64,000 bases of DNA from a virus. The translations under genes were made by a program, and so were the position numbers. Under the pieces are notes generated by a model. The model was given only the letters and a program-made list of their open reading frames with translations, ran no database searches and was not told where the DNA came from. Positions within the stretch are counted from its first letter, which is position 1, and every line of letters starts with the position of its first letter. This document shows, one piece after another, positions 41,183 to 48,513 of this stretch. Location: the IMG/VR virus record IMGVR_UViG_3300043256_000236, positions 1 to 64,000 of that record; one strand, written 5' to 3'.

Positions 41183-42295
41183 GTGTCTCAGAATAGAATT
41201 TTTTACGCGATTCAATCATTGGGTTTCGCCCCGCATAATACGCTGTGTCCACTGGACGCAGGTGCATTGCATGAGGGTTCTGGAACACATCCGTCTGGAT
41301 TCATAACTGCACACGGTGTACAAAGTGTTGGACTCAATACTACGTTCAATCTTGAGCAAGTATTTGAACTTGGTCAGCTGGAGCTTTACGAGAATATCGA
41401 AGGTATCCCCGACATTGAGTTGACTGTACAGAAGGTGTTGGACGGATATCCATTGCTATACCACTTGTCTACGCCAAATGCGTCGTCTGCAACCTTGGTT
41501 GGTCGCTCAAATGAACGATGTTTTGCTGCCCTAAATATATACCCAGATACTTTCGATAACGCTTCTGGTGTACCACTTCAATCCGTAGGAATGTCTGGAA
41601 TGTATGTTTCGGCCCTATCTTACACAATGAACGTAGAAGGCAGTTCCACGGAAGACGCCACTTTTGTAGGTAACAACAAAGAATGGGTTGCTTCGGGCCT
41701 TACGCACTTTGCCCCATCTGTCTTTGATGGTTCTGATGCTCCCCTATCACTTGCTGCGTCTGGTGGTGTGGCACAACGTGAAAATATTCTGATGGGCTCT
41801 GGGTGCTCTATGGACAATGCTGGTGTTATTACTGGAGTTAGTGGCAGTCTCTGGCCGACAGAGATCGGTGGTATAGATGCGAATGGATGGAACCTTGTAT
41901 CTGGGGATTCTTATCTTGCTCACCTTCAGACAGCTACGGTTGCAACAGACCTTGGTCGAGAGGAATTATTCGAACTGGGCCGTAGAGGTCCCTATCATAG
42001 ATTCGTATCGTTTCCAACTGAAGTTACCTGCTCAATTGATACAACTTCGTCTGAGGGCGATCTAATTGACGCTCTTGCTGATCCTGTAGGTGGATCTAAT
42101 CTCAGCAATCAGAAGATTTTCATCTGGGTTGAAGAGGGGACGCGAATCAATCTTGGGGCGAAGAATAAGTTGGCATCTGTTACTTATGGAGGCGGAGATG
42201 CTGGTGGCGGAAATGTTAATGTAAGTTACAACTATTCGAATTTCAACAGCTTACGCGTCACTCATACAGCAGATCCAGCAGGACTTGCAACGTAG
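41183..42295 (+). CDS. Major tail tube protein (probable)
   Basis: A 370-residue protein with GTG start and GAAGGGAGA upstream. The pattern EQVFELGQLELYENIEGIPD near residue 55, then VQKVLDGYPLLYHL, and near the end EELFELGRRGPYHRFVSFPT and EVTCSIDTTSS repeats 'E-L-G', typical of tube proteins in this phage type. It has a dedicated late promoter, a strong terminator and no signal of enzyme activity, all fitting an abundant virion protein. The tape-measure gene is 17 kb away, however, so the call is from pattern and context. Confidence 0.65.
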   Translation: MSQNRIFYAIQSLGFAPHNTLCPLDAGALHEGSGTHPSGFITAHGVQSVGLNTTFNLEQVFELGQLELYENIEGIPDIELTVQKVLDGYPLLYHLSTPNASSATLVGRSNERCFAALNIYPDTFDNASGVPLQSVGMSGMYVSALSYTMNVEGSSTEDATFVGNNKEWVASGLTHFAPSVFDGSDAPLSLAASGGVAQRENILMGSGCSMDNAGVITGVSGSLWPTEIGGIDANGWNLVSGDSYLAHLQTATVATDLGREELFELGRRGPYHRFVSFPTEVTCSIDTTSSEGDLIDALADPVGGSNLSNQKIFIWVEEGTRINLGAKNKLASVTYGGGDAGGGNVNVSYNYSNFNSLRVTHTADPAGLAT

Positions 42296-42322
42296 AATAC
42301 ATGGTTTAATTTGTTATCAGTT

Positions 42323-42357
42323 AATCGGGGTGGTTTTCGGACCATCCCGATTTTTTT
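42323..42357 (+). terminator. Rho-independent terminator after the tail tube gene
   Basis: ATCGGGGTGGT / ACCATCCCGAT stem with a TTTCGG loop, followed by seven T. It ends the tail tube transcript and precedes a class A promoter. Confidence 0.9.
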
Positions 42358-42365
42358 ATTTTATA

Positions 42366-42395
42366 CGCAACAAATGTGTTACCCATACGTATAAT
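42366..42395 (+). promoter_or_regulatory. Class A promoter of the zinc/HNH gene
   Basis: CGCAACA (42366-42372), 17-base spacer ending in CG, TATAAT (42390-42395). Terminator, promoter and homing-type gene are in the same order as at 25531-25640. Confidence 0.75.
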
Positions 42396-42411
42396 AGTAT
42401 AGGAGAAAAAT

Positions 42412-43188
42412 ATGGCAACTGACCCCAAAACATTAGCGTATCGCAAAGAACACAATTTGTGCCCAAGAGACGGCAGGGCAAATAAACCTGGACGCAAGAT
42501 GTGTGATTATTGTCTGCAGAAATCTGCAGAAAAGACTGAGCGACACAGACAAAAGAAGAAGGCTGAGAGCCTTTGTTTATCTTGTGGCAAAATAGTGGAT
42601 AATGTTAAGTTTTGTGATACATGTAAGAAGAATGTAGCTATTACGTTGCACAAATCGCACATTAAAAGATATGGTTTGCGAAAAGAAACAGGTCGATGCA
42701 TTCATTGTTGTGCGGATACTGCTCCTGGCAAGGCTGCTTGTCAACCATGTTTGGATAAGAGGGGATCTCTTCAAAACGCTAAGCACGACAAAAATAGACT
42801 GAATGGTAGATGCTCGCAATGTGGCGGTGATCGTGGTGACTCAAAGGGTAAAAGGTGTCAAATATGTATCGAAAAACGCAATAACTGGTATCAAGGATCA
42901 CCTACTCAGGCCAAAGATAAAGTTAGGAGAGATGAAAACCGTGAAGCTGTTATCAAACATTATGGTGGTAGGTGTGTTTGTTGTAACGAAGATGAGCCGT
43001 GCTTTTTGGCTATAGACCACATAGACGGTGACGGCAATACTCATCGTAAACAGATAAAAAAGTATGGGTCCGGATTTTTCAAATGGTTGGTTGACAATGA
43101 TTTCCCGACAGGATTTCAGGTCCTGTGCCACAATTGCAACGTGGGCAAACATCTTAACGGTGGTATATGTCCACACCAAGTCCCATAA
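42412..43188 (+). CDS. Zinc-finger HNH endonuclease
   Basis: A 258-residue basic protein. Residues 15-165 hold about eight C-x2-C knuckles (CDYCLQK, CLSCGKI, CDTCKKN, CIHCCAD, CQPCLDK, CSQCGGD, CQICIEK), a long zinc array. The C-terminal HNH domain has GRCVCCNEDEPCFLAIDHID near residue 180 and FQVLCHNCNVGK near residue 240, with the I-D-H-x-x-G-D-G-x-x-H-R active-site strand. It is a probable homing endonuclease inserted after the tail tube gene. AGGAG lies eight bases before the ATG. Confidence 0.9.
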   Translation: MATDPKTLAYRKEHNLCPRDGRANKPGRKMCDYCLQKSAEKTERHRQKKKAESLCLSCGKIVDNVKFCDTCKKNVAITLHKSHIKRYGLRKETGRCIHCCADTAPGKAACQPCLDKRGSLQNAKHDKNRLNGRCSQCGGDRGDSKGKRCQICIEKRNNWYQGSPTQAKDKVRRDENREAVIKHYGGRCVCCNEDEPCFLAIDHIDGDGNTHRKQIKKYGSGFFKWLVDNDFPTGFQVLCHNCNVGKHLNGGICPHQVP

Positions 43189-43206
43189 CCACAATTTTAT
43201 TTTTAA

Positions 43207-43235
43207 TGGAACAGCCCCTTTGTCCAACGTATAAT
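43207..43235 (+). promoter_or_regulatory. Class A promoter
   Basis: TGGAACA (43207-43213), 16-base spacer ending in CG, TATAAT (43230-43235), 18 bases before the ATG at 43254. T-rich sequence precedes it but a hairpin is not evident. Confidence 0.7.
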
Positions 43236-43253
43236 GTGTATGGAGGAATTTAG

Positions 43254-43691
43254 ATGTATTTTCACGTAACCGTTGCTGTAATGCCAGGTGTTCCAGATCC
43301 TATACACATAACTCTTGACATTGGCGATAAGACGGCTTTGATGGATCTCTCAAAGACAGATGCGCGTGAACTTATGCATTTCTTGGCTGAACCATGCGGC
43401 ATTACACAAAATGGCAACACAATACTTTGGTTCAAGGCTGGTTATGGTCGGGAGTGTAGGTTTCTATGGAGTGGCTGTATGTTCGTTCTCATGAAGGTGT
43501 GCACACCCCCTGGTATCGACCAAAAATATGTAGTAGATCTTGTTCTAGAAAGAGACGCAGCTACATGTTTATCAAAGGGAATATCCAATGCACTTAATGC
43601 TGACACCAAAACTGATTTGATCAATCCTACGGATTTACTAGCCGGTGCGGATAAGAGGCTGGACGACAACTTGCGTTCAGTTTTTACATAG
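43254..43691 (+). CDS. Hypothetical protein
   Basis: A 145-residue protein with GGAGG seven bases upstream. The N-terminus is beta-like (FHVTVAVMPGVPDPIHITLD). A middle segment rich in Cys and aromatic residues (GYGRECRFLWSGCMFVLMKVC) has no knuckle spacing. The C-terminus is helical. No family recognised. First gene of a small-gene operon leading to the DNA ligase. Confidence 0.55.
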   Translation: MYFHVTVAVMPGVPDPIHITLDIGDKTALMDLSKTDARELMHFLAEPCGITQNGNTILWFKAGYGRECRFLWSGCMFVLMKVCTPPGIDQKYVVDLVLERDAATCLSKGISNALNADTKTDLINPTDLLAGADKRLDDNLRSVFT

Positions 43692-43701
43692 GACGAGAAA
43701 A

Positions 43702-43914
43702 ATGGTTGAACAACATGCTTGTCCTACGTGCGAGAAAGATGGGTTTGTACGATGTGAGTGGGCTAAGACCTATGACGTACAGAGTGGCTATATAAGGTGC
43801 AATAACAAAGCAGAGTATTACATGAAAACAACGATGAAGGATTTTGGGATACAAACAACTACTTATTTGTGTACTACCCATTACAAGATGACAAAGGATG
43901 ATACAAATAGATGA
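43702..43914 (+). CDS. Zinc-ribbon protein
   Basis: A 70-residue protein. The ATG at 43702 follows the preceding stop; an in-frame reading from 43645 would overlap that gene. CPTCEKDGFVRC near residue 7 and IRCNNKA then LCTTHY give four or five zinc ligands. Function unknown. Confidence 0.55.
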   Translation: MVEQHACPTCEKDGFVRCEWAKTYDVQSGYIRCNNKAEYYMKTTMKDFGIQTTTYLCTTHYKMTKDDTNR

Positions 43915-43927
43915 AGGAATTAGAAAA

Positions 43928-44278
43928 GTGATCTATTTCGTAGTTGCTCAAAAAGAACAAGATGGAGAATGGAAGTTGTTCGGTCCAGATGAACGTATAG
44001 AAAAGGCTGATGAGAAGATCGCCGAATTAGAGAATGACCCCGCGTATTCTCAAGTTGAGCTGGCTAGGGTGTTGACAGACGAAGATGGGCCAGATTGGCT
44101 GCGTGATCCTCCGTCAGTACCATGGAATGTAATATATCCTGATCATTGGCCTTCACACTATAACGGTAATTCAGAACCATGTGGCATGATAGAGGGGCCA
44201 TGTGGTTGTGGGGCCTGGCATTCCATGGATGAAAATTGGGTTAAAGAAATGATTGACCAGTATGGTTTGCCTGAGTAA
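43928..44278 (+). CDS. Hypothetical protein with C-terminal CGCG motif
   Basis: A 116-residue acidic protein. GTG at 43928 is preferred because AAGGA lies nine bases upstream; an ATG at 43898 is possible. The middle is charged and helical (DEKIAELENDPAYSQVELA). The C-terminus has EPCGMIEGPCGCGAWHSMDE, a cysteine-histidine group that might bind metal. No family recognised. Confidence 0.55.
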   Translation: MIYFVVAQKEQDGEWKLFGPDERIEKADEKIAELENDPAYSQVELARVLTDEDGPDWLRDPPSVPWNVIYPDHWPSHYNGNSEPCGMIEGPCGCGAWHSMDENWVKEMIDQYGLPE

Positions 44279-44284
44279 ATTACG

Positions 44285-44926
44285 ATGCCAAAATTAGTCG
44301 ATTTAATTGGGCAAAGATTTGGAAGATTGCTGGTAATAGAACCTCATTATAGTAGCAAATACAAAAGAGTTCTATGGCTATGTCAGTGTGAATGTGGGAA
44401 AGAAAAAATTGTTTTGGGTTATAATCTCAAAAGTGGCAATACACAAAGTTGCGGGTGTTTAGGTAAAGAAGGAAATCATGCAATACACGGTCACCATAGA
44501 AGAGGGAAAGCAACCAGAGAGTACAAATCATGGGCTTCCATGAAAGAACGATGCACTAATCCCAACCACAAATATTGGAAGAATTATGGTGGTCGTGGAA
44601 TTACGGTTTGTAAGAAATGGATGGAATTCTCTAATTTCCTTATGGATATGGGAGAAAGACCTTCAGGATGTACGCTCGAACGGATAAAAAACGAAAAGGG
44701 ATATTTTAAAAAGAATTGCTATTGGGCAACACGAAATCAACAACAGAGAAACACACGAAGGAATCTCTATGTTTCATACGCAGGGGAACGATGGCTTTTT
44801 ATAGAATTGTGTGAAAAATTTAATATGCCTCGTCAACTTGTGTATGGTAGATATTATGGGCTCTATTGGACTCTGGAAGAAGCCCTAATAACCACCGTTG
44901 GGGAAAAGAGAAAAAGAAATGATTGA
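44285..44926 (+). CDS. Zinc-ribbon His-Me-finger-like homing protein
   Basis: A 213-residue protein of a widespread phage family. The opening FGRLLVIEPHY and CQCECGKEKIVLGYNL, then SCGCL form a zinc ribbon. The middle has SWASMKERCTNPNHKYWKNY, GGRGITVCKKW and FLMDMGERP, then TLERIKNEKGYFKKNCYWAT, the pattern of small mobile endonuclease-like genes often annotated AP2- or HNH-type. The end has an HTH-like unit. It has no clear ribosome-binding site and overlaps the ligase start. A paralogue is at 53863, also just upstream of a ligase gene. Confidence 0.75.
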   Translation: MPKLVDLIGQRFGRLLVIEPHYSSKYKRVLWLCQCECGKEKIVLGYNLKSGNTQSCGCLGKEGNHAIHGHHRRGKATREYKSWASMKERCTNPNHKYWKNYGGRGITVCKKWMEFSNFLMDMGERPSGCTLERIKNEKGYFKKNCYWATRNQQQRNTRRNLYVSYAGERWLFIELCEKFNMPRQLVYGRYYGLYWTLEEALITTVGEKRKRND

Positions 44927-46811
44927 TATCAAACGATTGGAAAAAGCGTCAGAAGCCTATTATTCTGGTAATCCACTAATGACCGATGCAGAATTCGATA
45001 TGGCCATTGCCGAATTACAGGAAAGTGATCCTGATAGTTATTTTCTTAAACGTATCGGAGCGCCCGTTCCTGGTGTGTCGAAAGCTAAGCATGCCATACA
45101 GATGGGGAGTCTGAATAACATACATGACGAAAAAGAATTTCGAACTTGGGTGCCTAGCGATGGACCCTATATTTGTTTGTCTCATAAACTTGATGGTTCA
45201 TCTTTGGAATTAGTTTACAAGGATGGTCACTTTATACAGGCAATAACACGTGGGGATGGTGAAGTCGGGGAAGACGTTACCAGAAATGTCCTAGCCTCGA
45301 AGAATGTCCCATTGTCTATCAATCCACTGATTGTATCTGTTCGATGCGAATGTTTGATACTTAAGGACGATTGGGAAAACCATTTCGAGGGAGACGCTAA
45401 TCCTCGCAATTCTGCTGCAGGTACACTCCGTCGCCACGATGGTCGCAATGCTGAATATCTTAGGTTCTATGCTTTTGATGCAATAATAGATGAGGCAAAA
45501 AAAACCCCAGGGAATTCGCTCTTTACTGTGTCTGATATGGATACATTAGATATGCTGTCTCTATGGTTCCTAACTCCATCTCGTAAATGGTCCAATGATC
45601 CATCGACTATGATAAGTTGGTATAAAAAAGAAGAAGAACGTAGAGACTGTCTATCGTATGAGATTGATGGTATAGTGGCTAAAATTGATGATCGCCAGGC
45701 GTCTTTTAAAATGGGCATCGTAAATGGTCACCCTAAAGGACAAGTAGCTATAAAATTCAAACCCCGTGGTGGTGAGACCGTATTGAGAAGTGTAACGTGG
45801 CAAGTTGGTCATACGGGGGTTTTGTCTCCGGTAGGTATAGTTGATCCAGTTGGTGTTGGAGGGACTACCATACGACGTGTTACATTATGCAATATGGATG
45901 AGATAGATCGTCTTGGTATAGCTATTGGGGATACTATAGAGATCATCAGAGCTTGTGATGTTATCCCAAAGTTATCTAAAATGATAAAAAAAGGTTCTAA
46001 TAGAAAACTTATTCATCCTCCCCTTTCTTGTCCTGCATGCTGCCTGGCAACAACAAGAGATGGTGCGCATATTCGATGTAGAAATCATGAATGTACCCTC
46101 AAATCTTATCATCGCGTAATGAATTGGGTTAAAAAACGCAACATCCTCAACGTAGGAATAAAACTGATAATAGCAGCAAAAATAAAAACCATTTCTCAAT
46201 TGTATAAAACTAGTATGGATGAATGGGAAGATGTAAGAATTAGTAATCGTATATTTGGTGAGAAGAGGGCAAAGAAGGTAATTGATGCTCTAGAAAAATC
46301 CAAAATTGTTTCATTGCCAGATTTCTTGGGGTCTCTTGGAATCAAGGGGGTCGGTAGATCTTTGGCGTCTGGTTTGTGCGAGCATTTTAGTGGTCTTCCA
46401 GATAGTCAATTAACACTTAAAGATATTTTTTGGCTTAAAGAGCAGGATGTTGCAGGACACGAGAAGTTTGGTAAGATCAGAGCATCTGATTTCTGTGATT
46501 GGTTACAACAACATAAGGTTGAGATTGAGGTATTAGCTGATATGATGGATATACAGTATGAAACGAATGACGAGAAGGGTATTTTTGATGGAGAGGTAAT
46601 TTGTTTTACTGGTAAGTCGCCAAAACCTCGCCCAGAAATGATCCGTTTAGCGGAAGCTGCTGGTGCATTAGTGTCTAACTCTGTTAATAGCAATACCACC
46701 ATATTAGTAGTGGCTGATACGAACAAGAAGTCGTCTAAGTCTATTAGGGCGGGTCAATTTGGAATCAGAATTATGTCAACCCAGGATTTCATGATTCAGG
46801 TAGATGGTTGA
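44919..46811 (+). CDS. ligA: NAD+-dependent DNA ligase
   Basis: A 630-residue protein with the complete LigA order. The NMN-binding domain Ia has AYYSGNPLMTDAEFD near residue 10. The adenylated Lys is in HKLDGSS (Lys about 90), and RGDGEVGEDVT follows. An OB fold, a zinc finger (CPACCLA ... CRNHEC, about residues 370-390), the helix-hairpin-helix part (SLGIKGVGRSLA) and a BRCT domain (GEVICFTGKSP ... VSNSVNSNTTILVVADT) complete it. It seals nicks with NAD+ as cofactor, for replication and recombination. ATG at 44919 is used; GTG/ATG at 44898 would only add seven residues. Confidence 0.95.
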   Translation: MIDIKRLEKASEAYYSGNPLMTDAEFDMAIAELQESDPDSYFLKRIGAPVPGVSKAKHAIQMGSLNNIHDEKEFRTWVPSDGPYICLSHKLDGSSLELVYKDGHFIQAITRGDGEVGEDVTRNVLASKNVPLSINPLIVSVRCECLILKDDWENHFEGDANPRNSAAGTLRRHDGRNAEYLRFYAFDAIIDEAKKTPGNSLFTVSDMDTLDMLSLWFLTPSRKWSNDPSTMISWYKKEEERRDCLSYEIDGIVAKIDDRQASFKMGIVNGHPKGQVAIKFKPRGGETVLRSVTWQVGHTGVLSPVGIVDPVGVGGTTIRRVTLCNMDEIDRLGIAIGDTIEIIRACDVIPKLSKMIKKGSNRKLIHPPLSCPACCLATTRDGAHIRCRNHECTLKSYHRVMNWVKKRNILNVGIKLIIAAKIKTISQLYKTSMDEWEDVRISNRIFGEKRAKKVIDALEKSKIVSLPDFLGSLGIKGVGRSLASGLCEHFSGLPDSQLTLKDIFWLKEQDVAGHEKFGKIRASDFCDWLQQHKVEIEVLADMMDIQYETNDEKGIFDGEVICFTGKSPKPRPEMIRLAEAAGALVSNSVNSNTTILVVADTNKKSSKSIRAGQFGIRIMSTQDFMIQVDG

Positions 46812-46906
46812 CGAACAAAGAATTGTTGATTTTGTACACCCTGACTTTTTGTGTCTTGCCACCCCCAGGCCAAAGGCCAGAATTAATATGGTTCAATTAT
46901 CATATT

Positions 46907-46917
46907 TAGGTGTATAA
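46907..46917 (+). promoter_or_regulatory. Class B promoter of a candidate small RNA
   Basis: TAGGTGTATAA lies 79 bases before a strong terminator with no credible gene between, so it would make a short non-coding transcript. Confidence 0.55.
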
Positions 46918-46921
46918 GATA

Positions 46922-47025
46922 GATGGACGGAAGCCATGAGCAGGCGTCAAACAAGAGTTACGCCATCCTTGCGCGTCGTTCGCTACCTTAGTACTCGGGA
47001 CCTGAAACACGGTCCCGCTTTTTTA
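46922..47025 (+). ncRNA. Candidate small RNA (~100 nt)
   Basis: The stretch between a class B promoter and a terminator carries an inverted repeat GGCGT...ACGCC and ends in the terminator hairpin. The only reading frame in it, from ATG at 46936, runs through the terminator and the next promoter and lacks a ribosome-binding site, so it is rejected. The region 46812-46906 before the promoter holds an inverted repeat (CCAGGCCAAAGGCCAG) and no gene. Function unknown. Confidence 0.5.
46996..47025 (+). terminator. Rho-independent terminator
   Basis: CGGGACC / GGTCCCG stem with a TGAAACAC loop and CTTTTTT tail. A class A promoter follows within eight bases. Confidence 0.9.
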
Positions 47026-47032
47026 TTTCTTG

Positions 47033-47062
47033 TGGAACACGGGGTGCGGTTGAACGTATAAT
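47033..47062 (+). promoter_or_regulatory. Class A promoter of the tmRNA operon
   Basis: TGGAACA (47033-47039), 17-base spacer ending in CG, TATAAT (47057-47062). Downstream lies an inverted repeat AACGACATAGTGTCGTT (47065-47081) in the leader, then two tiny genes and the tmRNA. Confidence 0.75.
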
Positions 47063-47121
47063 AGATAACGACATAGTGTCGTTCTCGGGGGTGAGCCCGG
47101 CGATCTGTGGGAGAAAAGCCA

Positions 47122-47277
47122 ATGGCAGATAAGATTGAGATGATTTCTATTCCTCAAAAGGAATATGATCAGCTAGTAAGTGATCAAAGATGGTTGGCAG
47201 CTCTGGAGGCTGCTGGGATTGACAACTGGGATGGGTGCGACATAGCGCGTGAAGCCATGTCCGAGTATGGTAATTGA
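47122..47277 (+). CDS. Small acidic protein
   Basis: A 51-residue protein (begins MADKIEMISIPQKEYDQLVS). GGGAG sits seven bases before the ATG. It has a helical acidic core with two Trp-containing segments. The pattern 'I-P-x-x-E-Y-D-x-L' is like small phage proteins with an N-terminal coiled segment. It is short but has a good start signal and a promoter upstream. Confidence 0.6.
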   Translation: MADKIEMISIPQKEYDQLVSDQRWLAALEAAGIDNWDGCDIAREAMSEYGN

Positions 47278-47292
47278 AGTAGGAGAAAAAAT

Positions 47293-47397
47293 ATGTGGTA
47301 TAATAAGCCGAAGCCAAAGCTACGGGGTGTAGCACTAATAGATTCTGTGGCCAATCGTTTCAATGATATGGTCGATGAACTGGAAGTTGGTATGTAG
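47293..47397 (+). CDS. Very small protein
   Basis: A 34-residue protein (MWYNKPKPKLRG start) with AGGAG eight bases before the ATG and a Lys/Pro-rich N-terminus followed by an acidic helix. It is directly upstream of the tmRNA. Real coding is likely from the start signal, but no function is visible. Confidence 0.5.
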   Translation: MWYNKPKPKLRGVALIDSVANRFNDMVDELEVGM

Positions 47398-47403
47398 ATA
47401 TAA

Positions 47404-47755
47404 GGGGCTGAAAGGTTTCGACAGGGTAAGTGAAGATTATGTGGCGTGCCGAGGTTGTCAGTGGGCCTCGTTAAACAACTGATAAAAAAGTCTTAAACGG
47501 CGAATCCAAGTTCAAATTGGCTGCGTAGCAGCCCGTCAACCAGAAGACGCCTACTATTCTGCAAGACGACGACCAGTTGGCTAGTGTTTGTTTGATACCT
47601 AACCGAATTAACGCGAAACAATAGTTGGGCATGGAAAAACAAAAGCCTGTCGATTGGCGTTTGTGGCTTCGAGATTTAAACAATCGAATATGCACGTAGA
47701 AGGCATGATTTAATCTATTCCTGGACCCGACTTTCGAAAGTCGGCAGCTCCACCA
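47404..47755 (+). ncRNA. ssrA: Transfer-messenger RNA (tmRNA)
   Basis: A 352-nt RNA of standard one-piece length. The 5' end GGGGCTG...GGTTTCGACAGGG and the 3' end, with a T-arm (CCGAC TTTCGAA loop AGTCGG) and CAGCTCC-A-CCA, pair to form the tRNA-like acceptor; CCA is encoded. The tag frame ends at 47526-47528 (TAG) and reads ...G-E-S-K-F-K-L-A-A, preceded by AAC and TTA; the resume codon is either GGC at 47499 or TTA at 47493. The KLAA end is a typical ClpXP degron. tmRNA with SmpB rescues stalled ribosomes and tags the product for proteolysis. A phage copy is unusual. Confidence 0.93.
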
Positions 47756-47834
47756 GGGCAGTTAGTTCAATAGGTAGAACGCAACCCAGCAGGACCAAGG
47801 GTTGAGGTTGTAGGTTCGAATCCTTCACTGCCCA
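47756..47834 (+). tRNA. tRNA-like RNA with enlarged anticodon loop
   Basis: It abuts the tmRNA 3' CCA. The acceptor stem GGGCAGT / ACTGCCC, D-arm GTTC-AATAGGTA-GAAC and T-arm with TTCGAAT loop are normal. The anticodon arm is not: CAACCC and GGGTTG pair around an 11-nt loop (AGCAGGACCAA), with no U33-like T. The identity cannot be assigned. It could be a shifted-decoding tRNA, a tRNA with a tiny intron, or a decayed gene. Confidence 0.65.
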
Positions 47835-47851
47835 TTGTTTGGAGGTATATT

Positions 47852-48136
47852 GTGTTCAATCTCATTGGTTTCCGGACAGATTATGAATATGGTTATGGTG
47901 GATATACTGGTGTAACTAATTCTGTCGAAAAAATAGTAGCTACTTTTGACTCAGAAAATGATGCGAGAGTATATATTAAAAAATCCAAACTGAAAAATGC
48001 CACCACATGGACCGAAAGACCATTCAGAAAAAATAGTCTTTTGTGTTATTTTCAGGACGCAGAGGTTAAAGAGGTGGTCAAAGATGATTCGCCTCCACAC
48101 AACCCCACGCTTAGAGAGGGAAAGAGGAAGATATGA
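47852..48136 (+). CDS. Hypothetical protein
   Basis: A 94-residue protein with GTG start and GGAGG six bases upstream. The start is Tyr/Gly-rich (DYEYGYGGYTGVTN), then VEKIVATFDSENDARVYIKK, a pattern of a beta-alpha unit with 'F-x-x-E-x-D-A-x-x-Y-I', then a basic end. No family recognised. Its end overlaps the next start. Confidence 0.6.
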   Translation: MFNLIGFRTDYEYGYGGYTGVTNSVEKIVATFDSENDARVYIKKSKLKNATTWTERPFRKNSLLCYFQDAEVKEVVKDDSPPHNPTLREGKRKI

Positions 48137-48489
48137 ACTTAGAACAAGCAAAAGCAAAGTTGGACACTATTAGCAAGTCTACAGCGATTCAACACCCTAA
48201 GGTCCTGGTTAGTGAACTATGCGTAGTGGTAAAGTTTTTGTTGGACGAAATAGAGAGGGTGAAGTCGCCTAATATGGTATCACTTTTGAAACAACCTCTT
48301 GATCCAAATCAACCAATACATACGCCACCGCCAAGTACTAATAAGCCGGATATTCCATTTATTCCCCACAAACATCCATGGCCAGATACGCCCAAAAGGA
48401 CGGTTTGCCCCGATACACCGCCCACACGTCGCGAAGATCCAAGTGTGCCGCCCATACGTAGAAAGGGAAACGCAGGGGACGCTACGTAA
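48133..48489 (+). CDS. Pro-rich hypothetical protein
   Basis: A 118-residue protein. Residues 1-50 are helical; residues 55-118 are extremely Pro-, Thr- and Arg-rich (THP, PPPSTNKPDIPFIPHKHPWP) and likely disordered. It could be a flexible linker or binding tail. GAGGAAG lies upstream. No family recognised. Confidence 0.55.
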   Translation: MNLEQAKAKLDTISKSTAIQHPKVLVSELCVVVKFLLDEIERVKSPNMVSLLKQPLDPNQPIHTPPPSTNKPDIPFIPHKHPWPDTPKRTVCPDTPPTRREDPSVPPIRRKGNAGDAT

Positions 48490-48513
48490 ATTAGTGAGAC
48501 AGGAGGAAGCATT

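Noticed and set aside
46936-47061. Short frame starting at ATG 46936
   Set aside because: It passes through the terminator and the following promoter and has no ribosome-binding site.
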